From Acanthochlamys bracteata (taxonomy: Eukaryota; Streptophyta; Magnoliopsida; Pandanales; Velloziaceae): 64,000 bases of DNA. The notes beneath the pieces are model-generated. The model was given only the letters and a program-made list of their open reading frames with translations, ran no database searches and was not told where the DNA came from. This document shows positions 30,058 to 42,296 of this stretch, piece by piece; the stretch's first letter is position 1, and each line of letters opens with the position of its first letter. Location: positions 4,843,262 to 4,907,261 of the forward strand of contig CM034145.1 of the NCBI GenBank assembly GCA_019914995.1. Direction: 5' to 3'. The position numbers and the translations under genes were made by a program.

Positions 30058-33000
30058 GTTAATTTGCAACTCGATCACTTGAGTGTTTGGTTTGGGAGAA
30101 CTTCCGCGTACGTTTTTCTGCTCCGTTAAAGAAGAATTGTGCAGAAGATACTTTATTTTCTATGCAATTTTTTTTTTTTCAAAAAACGAAAGCAGAAAAC
30201 CGAAGCTGCTTAGTAGCTTTCTTTGAAGAAAATCTTGATGTACAGAGGAAGGTTAGTTTAGTTTAGTTAATTAGCTATATGATATGAGCTACTAAGTTAT
30301 TTCATTTTGGCAGAGGCTAGTTGTTTTTTAGGTTGATGTAAAAGCCCCCATTTGAAGTATCAAGGTGGTGTTTTTTTTTGGTAACTAACGGAATTTGTTT
30401 TTTTTTTATCCTTTTCCTTTACTTTGACAACTTGTTTTGTTATATCTGATAAGAATTTGTTTGCTTATCACGAAGTAATACTGAGGGCATCTTTACTTTA
30501 CTTTGCTTTAAATTAAATTACCAAAAATAAGTTACAAAAAATAAATTACAGAGTTTGAAAATAAGTTTAACTTTTATGTTTATTGTTTATAAAAAGTGAA
30601 TTTGAAAAAAAAAATTTAATTTTAAAATATGGATATTAGAAGTTAAGTTTTTGGCAAATAAATTTGAGTTCTGTTTTTTGTATTTACATATTTTTGGACC
30701 AAAAGAACAAAATTTATATTTAAAAACAAGTAAAGTTTTAAAAAATAAATTAATGCAAGTAAATTAAAATTATTGAAAAATAAGATTTTAGCATAAAATT
30801 TTCAAAAAATTGAGTTTAAAGTCTAAAGAAAAACGTCCAAAAGTAATTTTTAAAATAATTTATACAAATAACTTATATAAAATAAAAAGAAATTATTTAA
30901 AAATATTTTTGTGAAAAATATTATTGTGTAAAATAACTTTTTGATAAATAAAGTAAGTCCTAAATTTAACTTCAACATAAAAATTGTGATTCCTAATTTA
31001 TTCTCAGCTAAATTAAAGAAAAGAGAGTAGGGAATCCAATGTAAATTATCAATCTCTTCCAAAGTCTCTTATCTTTCAAGTGGGGCTAATAAGGTTACCA
31101 CGTAGTATAAAATTGTACTCAAAGTCTAAAAGAATAATGCTCAATCGTCTCACTACATGTTTGGGCTCGTTTACTTATGCAAAAATAAATTTAAAACATT
31201 TATTATTAAAAAATAAATTTATAAAATAATTACTTCATATAAAAAGAATTAATAAAACCTATATTTGAATAAAATAAACAAACCTTTACTATAGGCAAAA
31301 CATATGTGCGCTTATTTTACAATTAATATGCAAGTTTAATTTAAAAAGATAATTTTAATTCGTTAAACTTGAACCTCGTTACATAAAATAAGGAATAAAA
31401 CCAGTTTTTTATTAACGGATGAACTGTATGAAGGTGCGTTTGACTAAATTTTTTTCGACTTTTTAAATATTTTTATTTTATATTTTAAATAATTTTTATA
31501 ATATTTTATAAATTTTATTTAAAAAATTTAGAACTATGAAAATATAAAAATTTATAATTATTTATTTTATTATTTAGATTAAACAATAAAGCTCATTTAA
31601 TATGATCAAATAATTTTTATTTTTAAAAAACTCATTTTCATAAAAACTCTCAATAAAAGATATTTAAAAGGGCTTATAATTAGAAGTTTTTAAATAATAA
31701 AGTATATATACATAATTTACAATATACAATAACTATTTTATTATTTTATTTTTTTAAATAGTTATAAATTTTTTAAAAATTTACTAAAAATATGAAATAA
31801 TTTTTAAAATTGAATAGCATTTTTATAATTGAATCCAAACATCCCCCGGAGGAAATCAAAACTTATACATTAAATTCTTTTTAAAGGTGTGGTTCACATA
31901 CAGGTAACCAAGTTTTTTAGAAGTGAAGAATAAAAAATAAATTTTTTTAAAATAAATTAAAATAGAATTTAATATTTATATTTCAGTTATTTGTTGAAGT
32001 GGATTAGAAATAGAGTATAATTTTTATATTTTAATTCTATTTTGAGTTCATTATATAGTGATGCTAAAATAAAATTTTAAATTTTTATATATATTAAAAA
32101 TGTGAACTGACTGAAATTTTATAAAAATGTGTTTTGAAGTGCTTTAAAATTTTTTTAGAACGGATAATATTTTTATTTTTTTACCTAAAATATAATAATA
32201 AAAATAAATAATAAAAAATTTTACTAGTAAAATGTTTTATACTTTATAAATTTTCTATAAATTTATAAAAAGAATATTAAAAATATAAATTAAAAAAATT
32301 AAAACTTAAGTTTTTGAAATGGGATGTCAAAATAATTTAAATTTTGATACACGCACTAAAATAAAAAAATTGTTAATTACTATTTGGGGAAAAGAGTTGG
32401 AAAGGAAAATGTAGTGTAGAATCATGTGATCTCACATGTCCCCAGGATATGAGCAAAAGTCCTGTATTTTGTCAGGCCTTTGAATTCCTTATCGTACGGG
32501 AAGCCACTTAAATTGTCAAATATCTCATGCTCAGTTTTTGCTCAAATAAAAGCTTTGAAAAAGTTCTTTTAGTAAATAATTTAACATTTTTTAGATTAAA
32601 AAATATTATTTACATAATAACTATATAATTTATAATTTTATAGTACTGAAGTAAGGTTTTTTGAAAATAAAAATCTAAAAGTTTTGAAGTGTTTAGTAAC
32701 ACATAGATTATTCTAAACGGTTTAAACTATTCTAAAAATGTCCGGATGATTTTAGTAGCCAATAGAAATTTATTATGTTGCGCGGAATAGTTTAGAATTC
32801 ATTTATTTTGAAATGCGAAAGACTTTTTAAAAAATATTTTGAATTTTGTTAGAAACTATTTCTCCAATTTAGAATATGTTTTGGAATTACTTATCGATCG
32901 CAATAAATTTTTTGATTTCCAAAATTATCTATAATTTTTTTAATTAAAACAATACAGATAAAATATAAAATATAAATAATTATATATATATATATATATT

Positions 33001-34385
33001 TTATATTTCTAAAAATTATAAAATAATATATCTAAAATTTATTTTTAAAATTTTTTAATAAATACTTTAAAATATTTTCTTATTATTTCTTCAGTCCACC
33101 AAAAATTTATAATTCTATAACTAGAAGGCAAGGCAATATTTATAACTACGCTAAGCAACTGAGCAATAAAAATTTTAAAAATTATAAAATTGAATAAGTA
33201 TATTACATATTAATAATTAATAAATAAAAATAAGATAAAAAAGAGTAGTAATGAAAAATCAAACATTTCCAAATCCTTTATACACGTGATTGCTGCTAGC
33301 AAGAAAGCAGCATTAGTTACTGTTGTTGTTTTTTGTTTTTACTGTTGGTAAACATACTTTTGAGCTTTTTGACCTATCCGGCACTTGCCCTGCTCTACTA
33401 CTCATTACCCTGACCTTTTTGAAAACTGCAGGGCTTTTAACTTGGGCATGCCTAGCTCCACTGGCTTAAAAAACAACAACATCAAAGATTACCCTGTGAG
33501 GCTAAGTGGCCGTTAGGCAATACTTATAAAAGTTAATTTTTTTAAAATAAAATAATTTTTTTATTTTGATAAATAAATTTTATTATTTTGATTTTAAAAA
33601 ATTATACTACATAAAATTTTTATATATTTTTAAATTTTTAATTAAATTTTATAAATTATTATAAAAAATTTATTTATAAAATAAAATAAAATATTTATAG
33701 AAGAATTTTCGGATTGGAAAGCAAAATAGCTCCTAGCTGCTTTTTATTTATTTTTCTAAAAGCTTATTAGGAGATCCTTGAAAGTACTTTTAAAATAAGA
33801 AATAAAAAATTTTTATAACATAAATTTTTTCTATATTTTTATTTTAAATAAATATTTTTAAATATTTATAAAAATATATTTAAAATATAATTAAATAATT
33901 AAAAAATATTTTAGAGGAATGGAATGCCAAATTCACTCTTAACACTACCTTATAACCTGTTGTTGGTTTCTCTAAAGTTAGAAGAAGAGATTGTGATAAA
34001 AAAGAAGTGATAGTGAGATAAAAGCTAAAGTTTCGGATTCTATTTTGACTTGTATATGTGAGAGCTGCATTATTAGGAAATTTAAAAAAGAGAAAAGAAT
34101 ATCAAATAGATATCAACTCTCTCATTCTCCTCACCTTAAATTTTTTCTAAATATCTTTCGTTTTAAAAAAAATTTCATTATATCAATCTATGCATTTAGA
34201 ATATCATATTGTACAGATCTATTGGTCAAATAAGAAAAAGAAATACAGTACTTCTTTTATTTTGTTTTCTATTTTGTTTAAAAGAGGCTTCAAAATTCTA
34301 TTTAGCAGCGTTACTGCGGTACAGATTTTTGCTCATCAATATCAGCTAACGAAGAATCTATATAAGATATGAATCAGAAAAATTT
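30058..34385. repeat. Gene-free AT-rich block
   Basis: After the ERF 3' UTR (to about 30,480) only AT-rich DNA. Copies or pieces of the recurring short-element family are visible near 31,430-31,690, 32,120-32,340, 33,515-33,720 and 33,765-33,920, some partly overlapping or truncated. A TA microsatellite lies near 32,980-33,000. A less AT-rich patch at 33,280-33,500 shows no coding potential. Confidence 0.5.
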
Positions 34386-34389
34386 ATCA

Positions 34390-35745
34390 ATGATTTCTAT
34401 GTTAAAGGAGTTATTTTTTGGGATCAGCTGGCCTTAACAAAACCAAAACATCCTTTAAAACTGGAGAAATTTGTTGAATACTTTGAGCCAACCAGAAGCT
34501 TCTCCCCCTAGATCGACATCCACAGACGTCCTCAGATTATGAAATTGTAGAAAATGGATCGTTTTAAAGGCCATCGTTAGAATTTTAGACCAATTCTTCA
34601 TCTTCAGCAGATCTTGAGATAATCATTAATCAGGTTTGTCTCGAGCTTCTTCTATTTCATCACCTGCTCTATATCTGCTGCTCAAGTAAAATTTACATGA
34701 ATAATTGATTCAGCGTGTTGCAACCATATAGCATCATCTAATCCTTCTCAATTTCTTACTAAAGTTGCAACCTCTATTGCACCTACAGTCCTTAAGTTAG
34801 TCACTTTGGAATTATATTTACACCACACCTATATACAGATGATCCTTCTACTCCTGCTCTGTAACACTTGTGTCAAACGATTGAAAGTAACGGAACAAGA
34901 TGAGAAAAAAAACAAGAAGATGAACAAGACACCGAATAGAAGAGCAAGCAGAGAAAGAGATTGAATAATAAGAAGAAGCACTTTATTTTCTGATGCCTTC
35001 TTCTGAAGTGCATCCTAATACTTATAGCCACCGGCTAGAGTTTGTTACAATTGAAATACTTTTCTAACTAGAATACATAATTATTATGACTACTAAGTAT
35101 TTTTCTAAATATCAAACACCTAAGTACATGCATATCATAAATGTAAGACTCCTACCGGATACTAATTCCTCTTTATTTGGCACTACCTAATACTCAATCA
35201 ACCACTCCTACACCACACTTATCTGCTATGCTTCTTCCTTGTAAATGCATACTTATGTGCACCAGTTAAGTGCAAGAGCAACCCACACAAGCAGACCTCA
35301 TTGTTTTGGGCTGCCTACGAAGCCGCATTGCTCTTTCTTTGGGCTCCTCAATTTTTTTATTTTCTCTGAACCTCTGCATCTCAGTAGCATCCGTGACATG
35401 CTCCTTCTCCATTATTAACCACTACACGAAGCCTCAACTAATTTTAGACATTGCTCCTTCTGAGATATATAAACCTCATTGTTCCAGCAGATCCCATGTC
35501 CATCTTCATGACTTTCATTATTATTTTGCACTTGCTACAACTTAAATGAATCTCCCTCATATAGAGAGGTTGAATCAGACTCGTAGTGGCAGCAGACTAT
35601 GTGTGATGAAATACAAGCACTCAAGAGGAATCATTCTTGAGACTAAGTTGATTTACCACTTAGCAAGACTGTCGTGGGTAGTAATTGGATCTTTCCAAGA
35701 TAAAAAATAAGACAGATGGCTCCATTGTCTTGTGATTGAAAGACT
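34390..35745 (+). mobile_element. Decayed Ty1/copia retrotransposon fragment
   Basis: At 35,587-35,730 the plus strand reads WQQTMCDEIQALKRNHS, a stop, then VDLPLSKTVVGSNWIF and KIKNKTDGSI. This is the start of the copia reverse transcriptase domain (WxxAMxxEIxALxxNxTWxLVxLPxxKxxVGxKWVFK, then KxKxDGSIERYKARLVA). Just upstream, ESPSYREV and SRSHVHLHDFHYYFA fit the linker before RT. FYVKGVIFWDQLAL near 34,395-34,430 may be a gag remnant of the same element. Stops and frame changes make it inactive. No LTRs could be paired. The RT part is well supported; the extent to 34,390 is inferred. Confidence 0.6.
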
Positions 35746-36883
35746 AAGTGCAATTTGGAATTACTTATAAAATTCTTTTCATTATAATTTTTAATTTTAT
35801 ATTTTTTAATAAATTTTTATAATATTTTATAAAAAAATTTAAAATTTATAAATGCAGAGAAATTTTTACTTTTTTGTTATTATTTATTATTATTATTTTT
35901 TAGGTATAAAAATAGTCGTAATTAAAAAAAAAAATTTAAAATATATTTTGTTTAAAAAAACTTCTTGCCATTTATGATGAGCCTTACATGGTTTCAATCA
36001 GGACTCATGATTTTTTTGGTTCGCCAAATTTGGTTCCACAGCAGCTTAGTTGGAATTTCTCTCTAGTTCTCAAGACATGATTCCATTTCATTCCCAAATC
36101 TAACACTGGTGCAATATTTCTCCTACTCCATATTGATTTATAAGTACTGTTAGGCGATAATATTATAGGCATCTGTTCTCTTAAGGAGTTTTTTTGAACT
36201 TTAGACGATAGCAGTAATGCATTTCTTTAATTTGGTTGCCATTAGAAGATATGACAATTATTAAAACAGTAACTACTGTCACTAAGCTCCTTAAGGGAAA
36301 AAATTATTAAATATTGTTAAGAGATGATATATGAACATTCTGAAGTCTGAGTTCAAATGATGACAAATCTGTGCTAACCCAAAATTTCGAAGTAACATGT
36401 CATTCATGTCGTTTTGCAATTTTGTTCACATCCCCCCCAGTATGGAACATCGAAGAGAATTCTAACCTTGCCAAGATCTACATAAATTTTACTACTCATG
36501 GATACTTAGAACCAAACCCAATACTAAGTCAGTAAATTACGTGCCGACTAGTTTATGTTGTTAGTCGGCAAATAATTTACTGACAGATTATTGCTAAGCG
36601 AATGAATGTCGACCAATATTTTTTAATGGGTAATTGCACTTTTTGTTTGTCTTTACCAACTAGTTTGTTTGGTCGGTATTGATCTTATTTGTAGTAATAG
36701 TGCATTATCTTAGTAGAAAGTAAATTAATATAAATAATATTATTAAAAATAAGTATAGTTTTATTTTTTAAAAAGTGAGATAGAAGTAATATTTTTATAT
36801 TCTTTTGTATAACTAAAAATGAGCTGAAAATAAGATTTTAGTAAAAGTTATAATGTTTCCCATTTTTTATAATATAGAAGCGG

Positions 36884-37140
36884 GCCGTTCGAAAGTGCTT
36901 ATGAAATGGAGCTTTTTTAAAATGAAAGGTATTTTTATTTTTTTAGAAAACGAGATCTATTTTTTTTATTTTTAAAAAAATAATAATAATATGTAATAAA
37001 AAGATCTCATTACGTAGAATTTTTTTATAATTTCTAAATTTTTAAATAGAATTTCTAAATATTTATAAAATTTGTATTAAAAAATATAAAATTAAAAATT
37101 AAAAAATATCGTTGGTGAAATGCTCGACCAAACGGGCTCT
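36884..37140. mobile_element. MITE-like element with GGGC(C)GTT-type ends
   Basis: The left end is GGGCCGTTCGAAAGTGCTTA. The right end, inverted, is GAGCCCGTTTGGTCGAGC, giving loosely matching inverted termini. The interior contains AATAAAAAGATCTCATTACG, a core found at several other sites. The exact boundary and target duplication are not clear. Confidence 0.5.
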
Positions 37141-38899
37141 TAAGTTTTACTTAGAAACAAGTTAATCACGAAAGAGAATAGCCATATACGTTCAAGCAGC
37201 ATGTTAAGAATTATAAGGATATAATACAACTACAAAACCAAAAGAAAGAATACATTTTTGCCTCTCTAATTTTATGGAAAATAATTTCTTTGTCTCTCTA
37301 AGGTGGAGTTCGTTGTTTCGTTACTGACCACAATCACGCAGCGCAGGATTTGAAAACTTGAGCAAGTCTTTGTTCACCATCAAGGGGATGATTATTTATT
37401 TTGGTTAGCAATCAACGTGAAGTAAATATTTAAAGAAAACTGACTTATCAGTTCTTGCTTTTTCTTCTTTCTGTACCAGCAGCAATAGATTTTTCAGTAG
37501 CATGCTCTGGAAGAGAGTTAACAAGAACTCAATGATTCCTTGCTGGGTGGGTTCCATCATGCTTCATCTGATCCTTCTGCAACTGAGAAGTTTTTGTTTC
37601 TGATCTTCTTTTTGTGAAACTTCATTATGGAGATTTGTTGGCTCCATGAAGAGCGTCAACGAATCGAGCCTGTAAAATTAAATCAATCGACTAGAAAAGT
37701 GGATGATATAGTGAATACTCTGAAGAATTTAGTATTTTTTTCAAAACTAATTAGTAATAAGAAGAGCGAGCCAAGTTCTTTATAAATATTATCTCACGAT
37801 TATTGATAAGCAATATAGAGACTAAATTATTATTAACACATGTCCTATAATGAAGCGTTCTTCTATGTGAATTGAATTAATGCGGACGACATGTTGTATG
37901 ATGAATTGGATGAATCGACTATCTGATCTGAAATAAAATAGACTATTTTGTCATAAATTATAGATGATAATTATTTTTTGAATAAAATAGACTATCTGTT
38001 CTGAAATAAAATAAATTATTTTATCGTAAAATAAAGCGAACTATAAAAATTCTAATAAATATGAATAATAAAATTAGATTTAATTTATTCTGAGTCTATT
38101 TGATCGAACCCGTTTTGATAAAATATTATATGGGGAACTTATAATTATTTTTAAAACTAATTGATAATAAAAAGAGTAAATCCAAATTTTTTAAAATTTT
38201 ATTTTATAATTATTGATAAATAATATTGAATTAAATTTTTTTTAACAAATACAAATAGAACGGGTTTCAGCATTTTCCGATGCATTGGGAGCACTGCTGA
38301 CCACATTTGGCGTTTACCAGTTCATAGCGTTTAAAGTCTTGAGAAACTATAGATAATGGATATCATTAGCCTTAGGAATTGAGCAAGAGAGTTTTTCCTG
38401 TTAAATGTTCAAAGTTTTCATTTTCTTTTTGGGTTTCGAGAACTCTTTATAGAATGAAGGAGTTTGTATCGATTAAAGTTGATAAAAGTAATTATACTTC
38501 TGCCATTGTTTGTGGATCCCCAATATTAAAACATTGATAAGTTTTCTCTAAACTGGGTTAACGAATGGCTTGTTTATACAATAGGAGACAACGCCGTTGG
38601 AGAGATTTGCTGAAGTTTATGATATCCAAATTATTGTTATTAATGCGATAATACTTACGATGTACTTTTAATGAATCTGTGCATGATTTATCTTATCATT
38701 TTTAATATATAGATGATCCTTGATACGAAATCGACGTGTATTTAAATTGAACTGCTGGCCTAGAAAGACAATTTATCACAACAAACAAAGAACCTAACCT
38801 GAAAACAAAAACAATGAAAACTTTATGAATTTTATATATTTTTTTTATTTTCAAGATACTGAGAAGACATTTTAGAAGTGCTTATAATTAAAAAAATTA

Positions 38900-38900
<1 letters not shown>

Positions 38901-38937
<37 letters not shown>
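38901..38937. repeat. TTA trinucleotide microsatellite (about 12 units)
   Basis: An uninterrupted run of TTA/ATT units over 37 bases in non-coding AT-rich DNA; probably polymorphic. Confidence 0.9.
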
Positions 38938-38942
<5 letters not shown>

Positions 38943-41910
38943 ATATAATAGAAGTACATGGTATATATATCGATCAAAAGTGATCGGCAAGATATTCAAA
39001 TATAATCTTCACCGTTGGATATAAAAAATTATAAGTTAAAAATATTTTGATAAAATTTCAGTTTAATCGAAATACGAATCGACTTTCATCGAAACTTTTG
39101 ATTAAGATGACACAAAAATAAAATATATATCTTTTGTCAAATTCAAAAATTTATATCATTTTGATCAAGAGTTCCGATTGAGAAAGAAGTCATCGCATGC
39201 GTTCACCTATCCATCAACTCAAGAGAGAAAGAAATGATCAAATAAAAATAGAGTTCGGTGTGAAAATAAAGATAAAATTTAGAGTAATAATTAAAATACA
39301 TAAAATATTTGAACTTAAAATTTGAAAAGAGAAAATAAAGTTTGGTATATTTGAAATTATGCTAAAGCCAATCATATCCAAAAGAGTTTTAAACTGACGA
39401 AAATTAAGGTATATTTTTTATTCAAATAGTCACTTTCTTTTCCTTTCAATAACTCACTTCTATATACAAAATGATATAAAAGAATACAAAAATTCACTTT
39501 TTAACTTATTTTTAATTATAAAAAGAATATAACAATTTAATTCATTTTTAACAATACTATTTTTAATAATTTATTTTTAAAAATTTACTTTCAAAAAATT
39601 TACTCTGAAAATCAAAATAACCAGAATGACAGAATGAATACAAGCTGGCTCTAGCTGCTTTTGATTGTTCCAGAAGCTACCCTGTAGTTAGTTACAGGTG
39701 AATGCTTGCAAGAATCAAATAAGTTTTCTTTTCGCTTATTATAAACAGTCTGATATTGATGTGGGAACTTCTATAGGGTATACCTACTGTTGTAGGTAGT
39801 CCCTCTAATGCTTTTATTCAATTGAATTTAAGTACAAAGAAATTCTCTGTTCTGTCAATACTGCAATGATTTGGAAATTTGGAATATATGTTCATGGAGA
39901 ACAGAGCATCTAGTTGTTAGCAAGGTTTAGGAGGAATCCTGCTTGTTCTTTTAAGAAGACAGGCATTGTCATGATGTTGTGTTTGGAACAAATTAGATAT
40001 TACTCAATAAAATCTTCAAACTAATTTCAGTCAATTCTTATAAAAATATTTTGGAGTGCTTTCTAAAAAGTAAAAAGTTTTGTGAATGATATATTTTAAT
40101 TTTTTTTAGAAATGAGCTTTATATTTTATTTTTTAAGTAAAATAATAATGAATGTGTATATGATTTTGAGACACAATTTACTACCAAAAATATTAAGAGT
40201 ATATTTTTTTCCGCACTGAAATTATTTCTCTTCTACTAAAAAATTATTTCTAATTCACTTTTTATTATAAAAAATTACTTCAATTTATTTTTTAATATAA
40301 AAAGAACATATTATTTTCAACAATACTATTTTTAATAATTTATTTCTAAAAATTCACTTTTAAAAGAATTCATTTCTAAAATCAAAAGAACGCAACTTAA
40401 CTTTCGTCCTTTTTATTTTAAAATTTTGCTCAAAATAATCCTCGTAATCATAGCATTTGAAAAAAATTTATGTTATTTGTTTGCTGAGATAGTATGGTAT
40501 AATTAAATTTTTGATAGAAACTGAAGACTTCAAATATAATAAGTAGCAAATCAAATGTTATATTTTATAAAACTTTTTCTTGTTCAATCAAATTAAAACC
40601 AATTTTGGTTGTCTTGGTATGGCATGTGAACTAGTGGTGGTTAGAGCGGGTCCCTTGCAAACAAACACATGCCATGGCTTGTTCAAGGTCTACGTGTTTT
40701 TGAGGGAGCCAAGAACTTCATTTTATTGACCTTGTAAGAAAAACAAAATCAACAACATCAACATAATTATTAATTTAATAAGTTGAAAATATTTAAATAA
40801 TATAAATTTACTAATTTTATAATATTAATATATAATTATCGTTATGCTTATGATTCAAATTCAAATAAAAAGTTTTAATATATTCGTAGCAATAATAATC
40901 TACTCTCTAAATAATTATTTTTATGTGTTAAGATATAAGTGAATTAGTCTAATATTTAATAAAGATAAGATGAGACTAAATTAGAGAATTTAATAACTTA
41001 TTGATTTAAAATTTTGAATATATTGAACTTTGTAGTATATGGACCGGGTCTTTTAAATATTTTATTTTGATTACCTCTTCTAATATTATATTTTCAACAG
41101 TCGTATAAGAGTTGATGGCTTGCTAAGAAGCTTGATGCACGTAATAGCTTGCTGATAGTGAGTGAACAGATTATAAGCAGTATTACTCCCATTGGCTTTC
41201 AATGATGTGTGCAAGAATTTTGATATGACAAGTTGAATTCTGATGACTAGTTTTTAATTACGCAGAAAATATATTCGGATGAGACGATTAGCGTATTTAT
41301 AGTTTTATTATAGTGCGATGAACAAGTTAGAGTAGCGTGATTCGTCAGTTTTGGTATAATGAGTGAGAATTTAGGCAAGTTGAGCTTTGATTAACTTTTG
41401 ATATGCAATTGTGATACTCTAAGCCAAGTTTGGATAGGATTCTATGCAATGGATGAATTTGTTGGCAATAGGGCTCTCAAATGAGAAAAATATGAGTGAT
41501 TCAGTCTTATAGAAATATTGTTGAAAATTCAAAAGTGAGAGAATTAGTTTCTCATTGAATTAAGATAAAATGAGAACATTATCAATACATTAAATAATTT
41601 TATAATCTATTAGTTTAAGTTTTTGAGTTGTATTAAATTTTCTAATATATAAATTAGACTTTAGATTTCTTATTTTGGTTTAACTCATTCGGTGTTGTGT
41701 TTTCTAATGATGTCAAATTTATGTAAAAAAAAAGAAAGCATATGAATCAAAACTATAATATATAAATGCGACAACTAATTAAACGTTGTGCGACGAATTT
41801 ATAAAGTGGTCTAAAAGAAATATCCATGTAAAATAATTAAAAATTAATAGAAAGTAAATTAAAGAATATTCTATCAAGCAATACCATGTGAACAGAACAA
41901 ACATTATGTG

Positions 41911-42210
41911 CCATAATTATCTATATATGTAATAGTGGCAGAAATATTAAGGATGCGTTTTTTTGACTTTGAAGTGAGTATTTTATAAATGAGTTATTAA
42001 AAATAGTATTATTAAAAATAGATTGACTTTGTATTTTCTTTTTGTAAGTAAAGCCATAATTATCTATATATGTAATAGTGGCAGAAACATTAAGGATGCG
42101 TTCTTTTGATTTTGAAGTGAGTATTTCAAAAGTGAGTTTTTAAATGTGAGTTATTAGAAATAGTGTTATTAAAAATAGATTGACTTTGTATTTTCTTTTT
42201 GTAAGTAAAA
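41911..42210. repeat. 143-bp-period tandem duplication spanning a MITE end
   Basis: The block from CCATAATTATCTATATATG at 41,911 repeats at 42,054. It includes unique flank (GTAATAGTGGCAGAAA) followed by the 5' half of the MITE at 42,094. The second copy is about 15 bases longer in the middle. The element half and its flank were therefore duplicated together, after insertion. Confidence 0.85.
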
Positions 42211-42296
42211 GTAAGTTGAAAGTGAGTTTCTTTATTTTTAAAAATGAGTAGTTAAATGTAAAAGAAAGTAACTTATTGGGTTAAAAGAACACACTC
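42094..42296. mobile_element. 203-bp MITE with TAA target duplication
   Basis: It starts GGATGCGTTCTTTTGATTTT; the other end, inverted, is GAGTGTGTTCTTTTAACC. TAA flanks both ends (42,091-42,093 and 42,297-42,299). A TAA/TTA 3-bp duplication is the hallmark of PIF/Harbinger (Tourist) elements. Diverged relatives are seen near 39,390-39,650, 40,190-40,400, 49,570-49,770 and 52,431-52,621. Confidence 0.75.

Noticed and set aside
35270-35545. 91-codon plus-strand frame
   Set aside because: It is part of the eroded copia region. Its C-terminal residues resemble the linker before RT, so it is not an independent gene.
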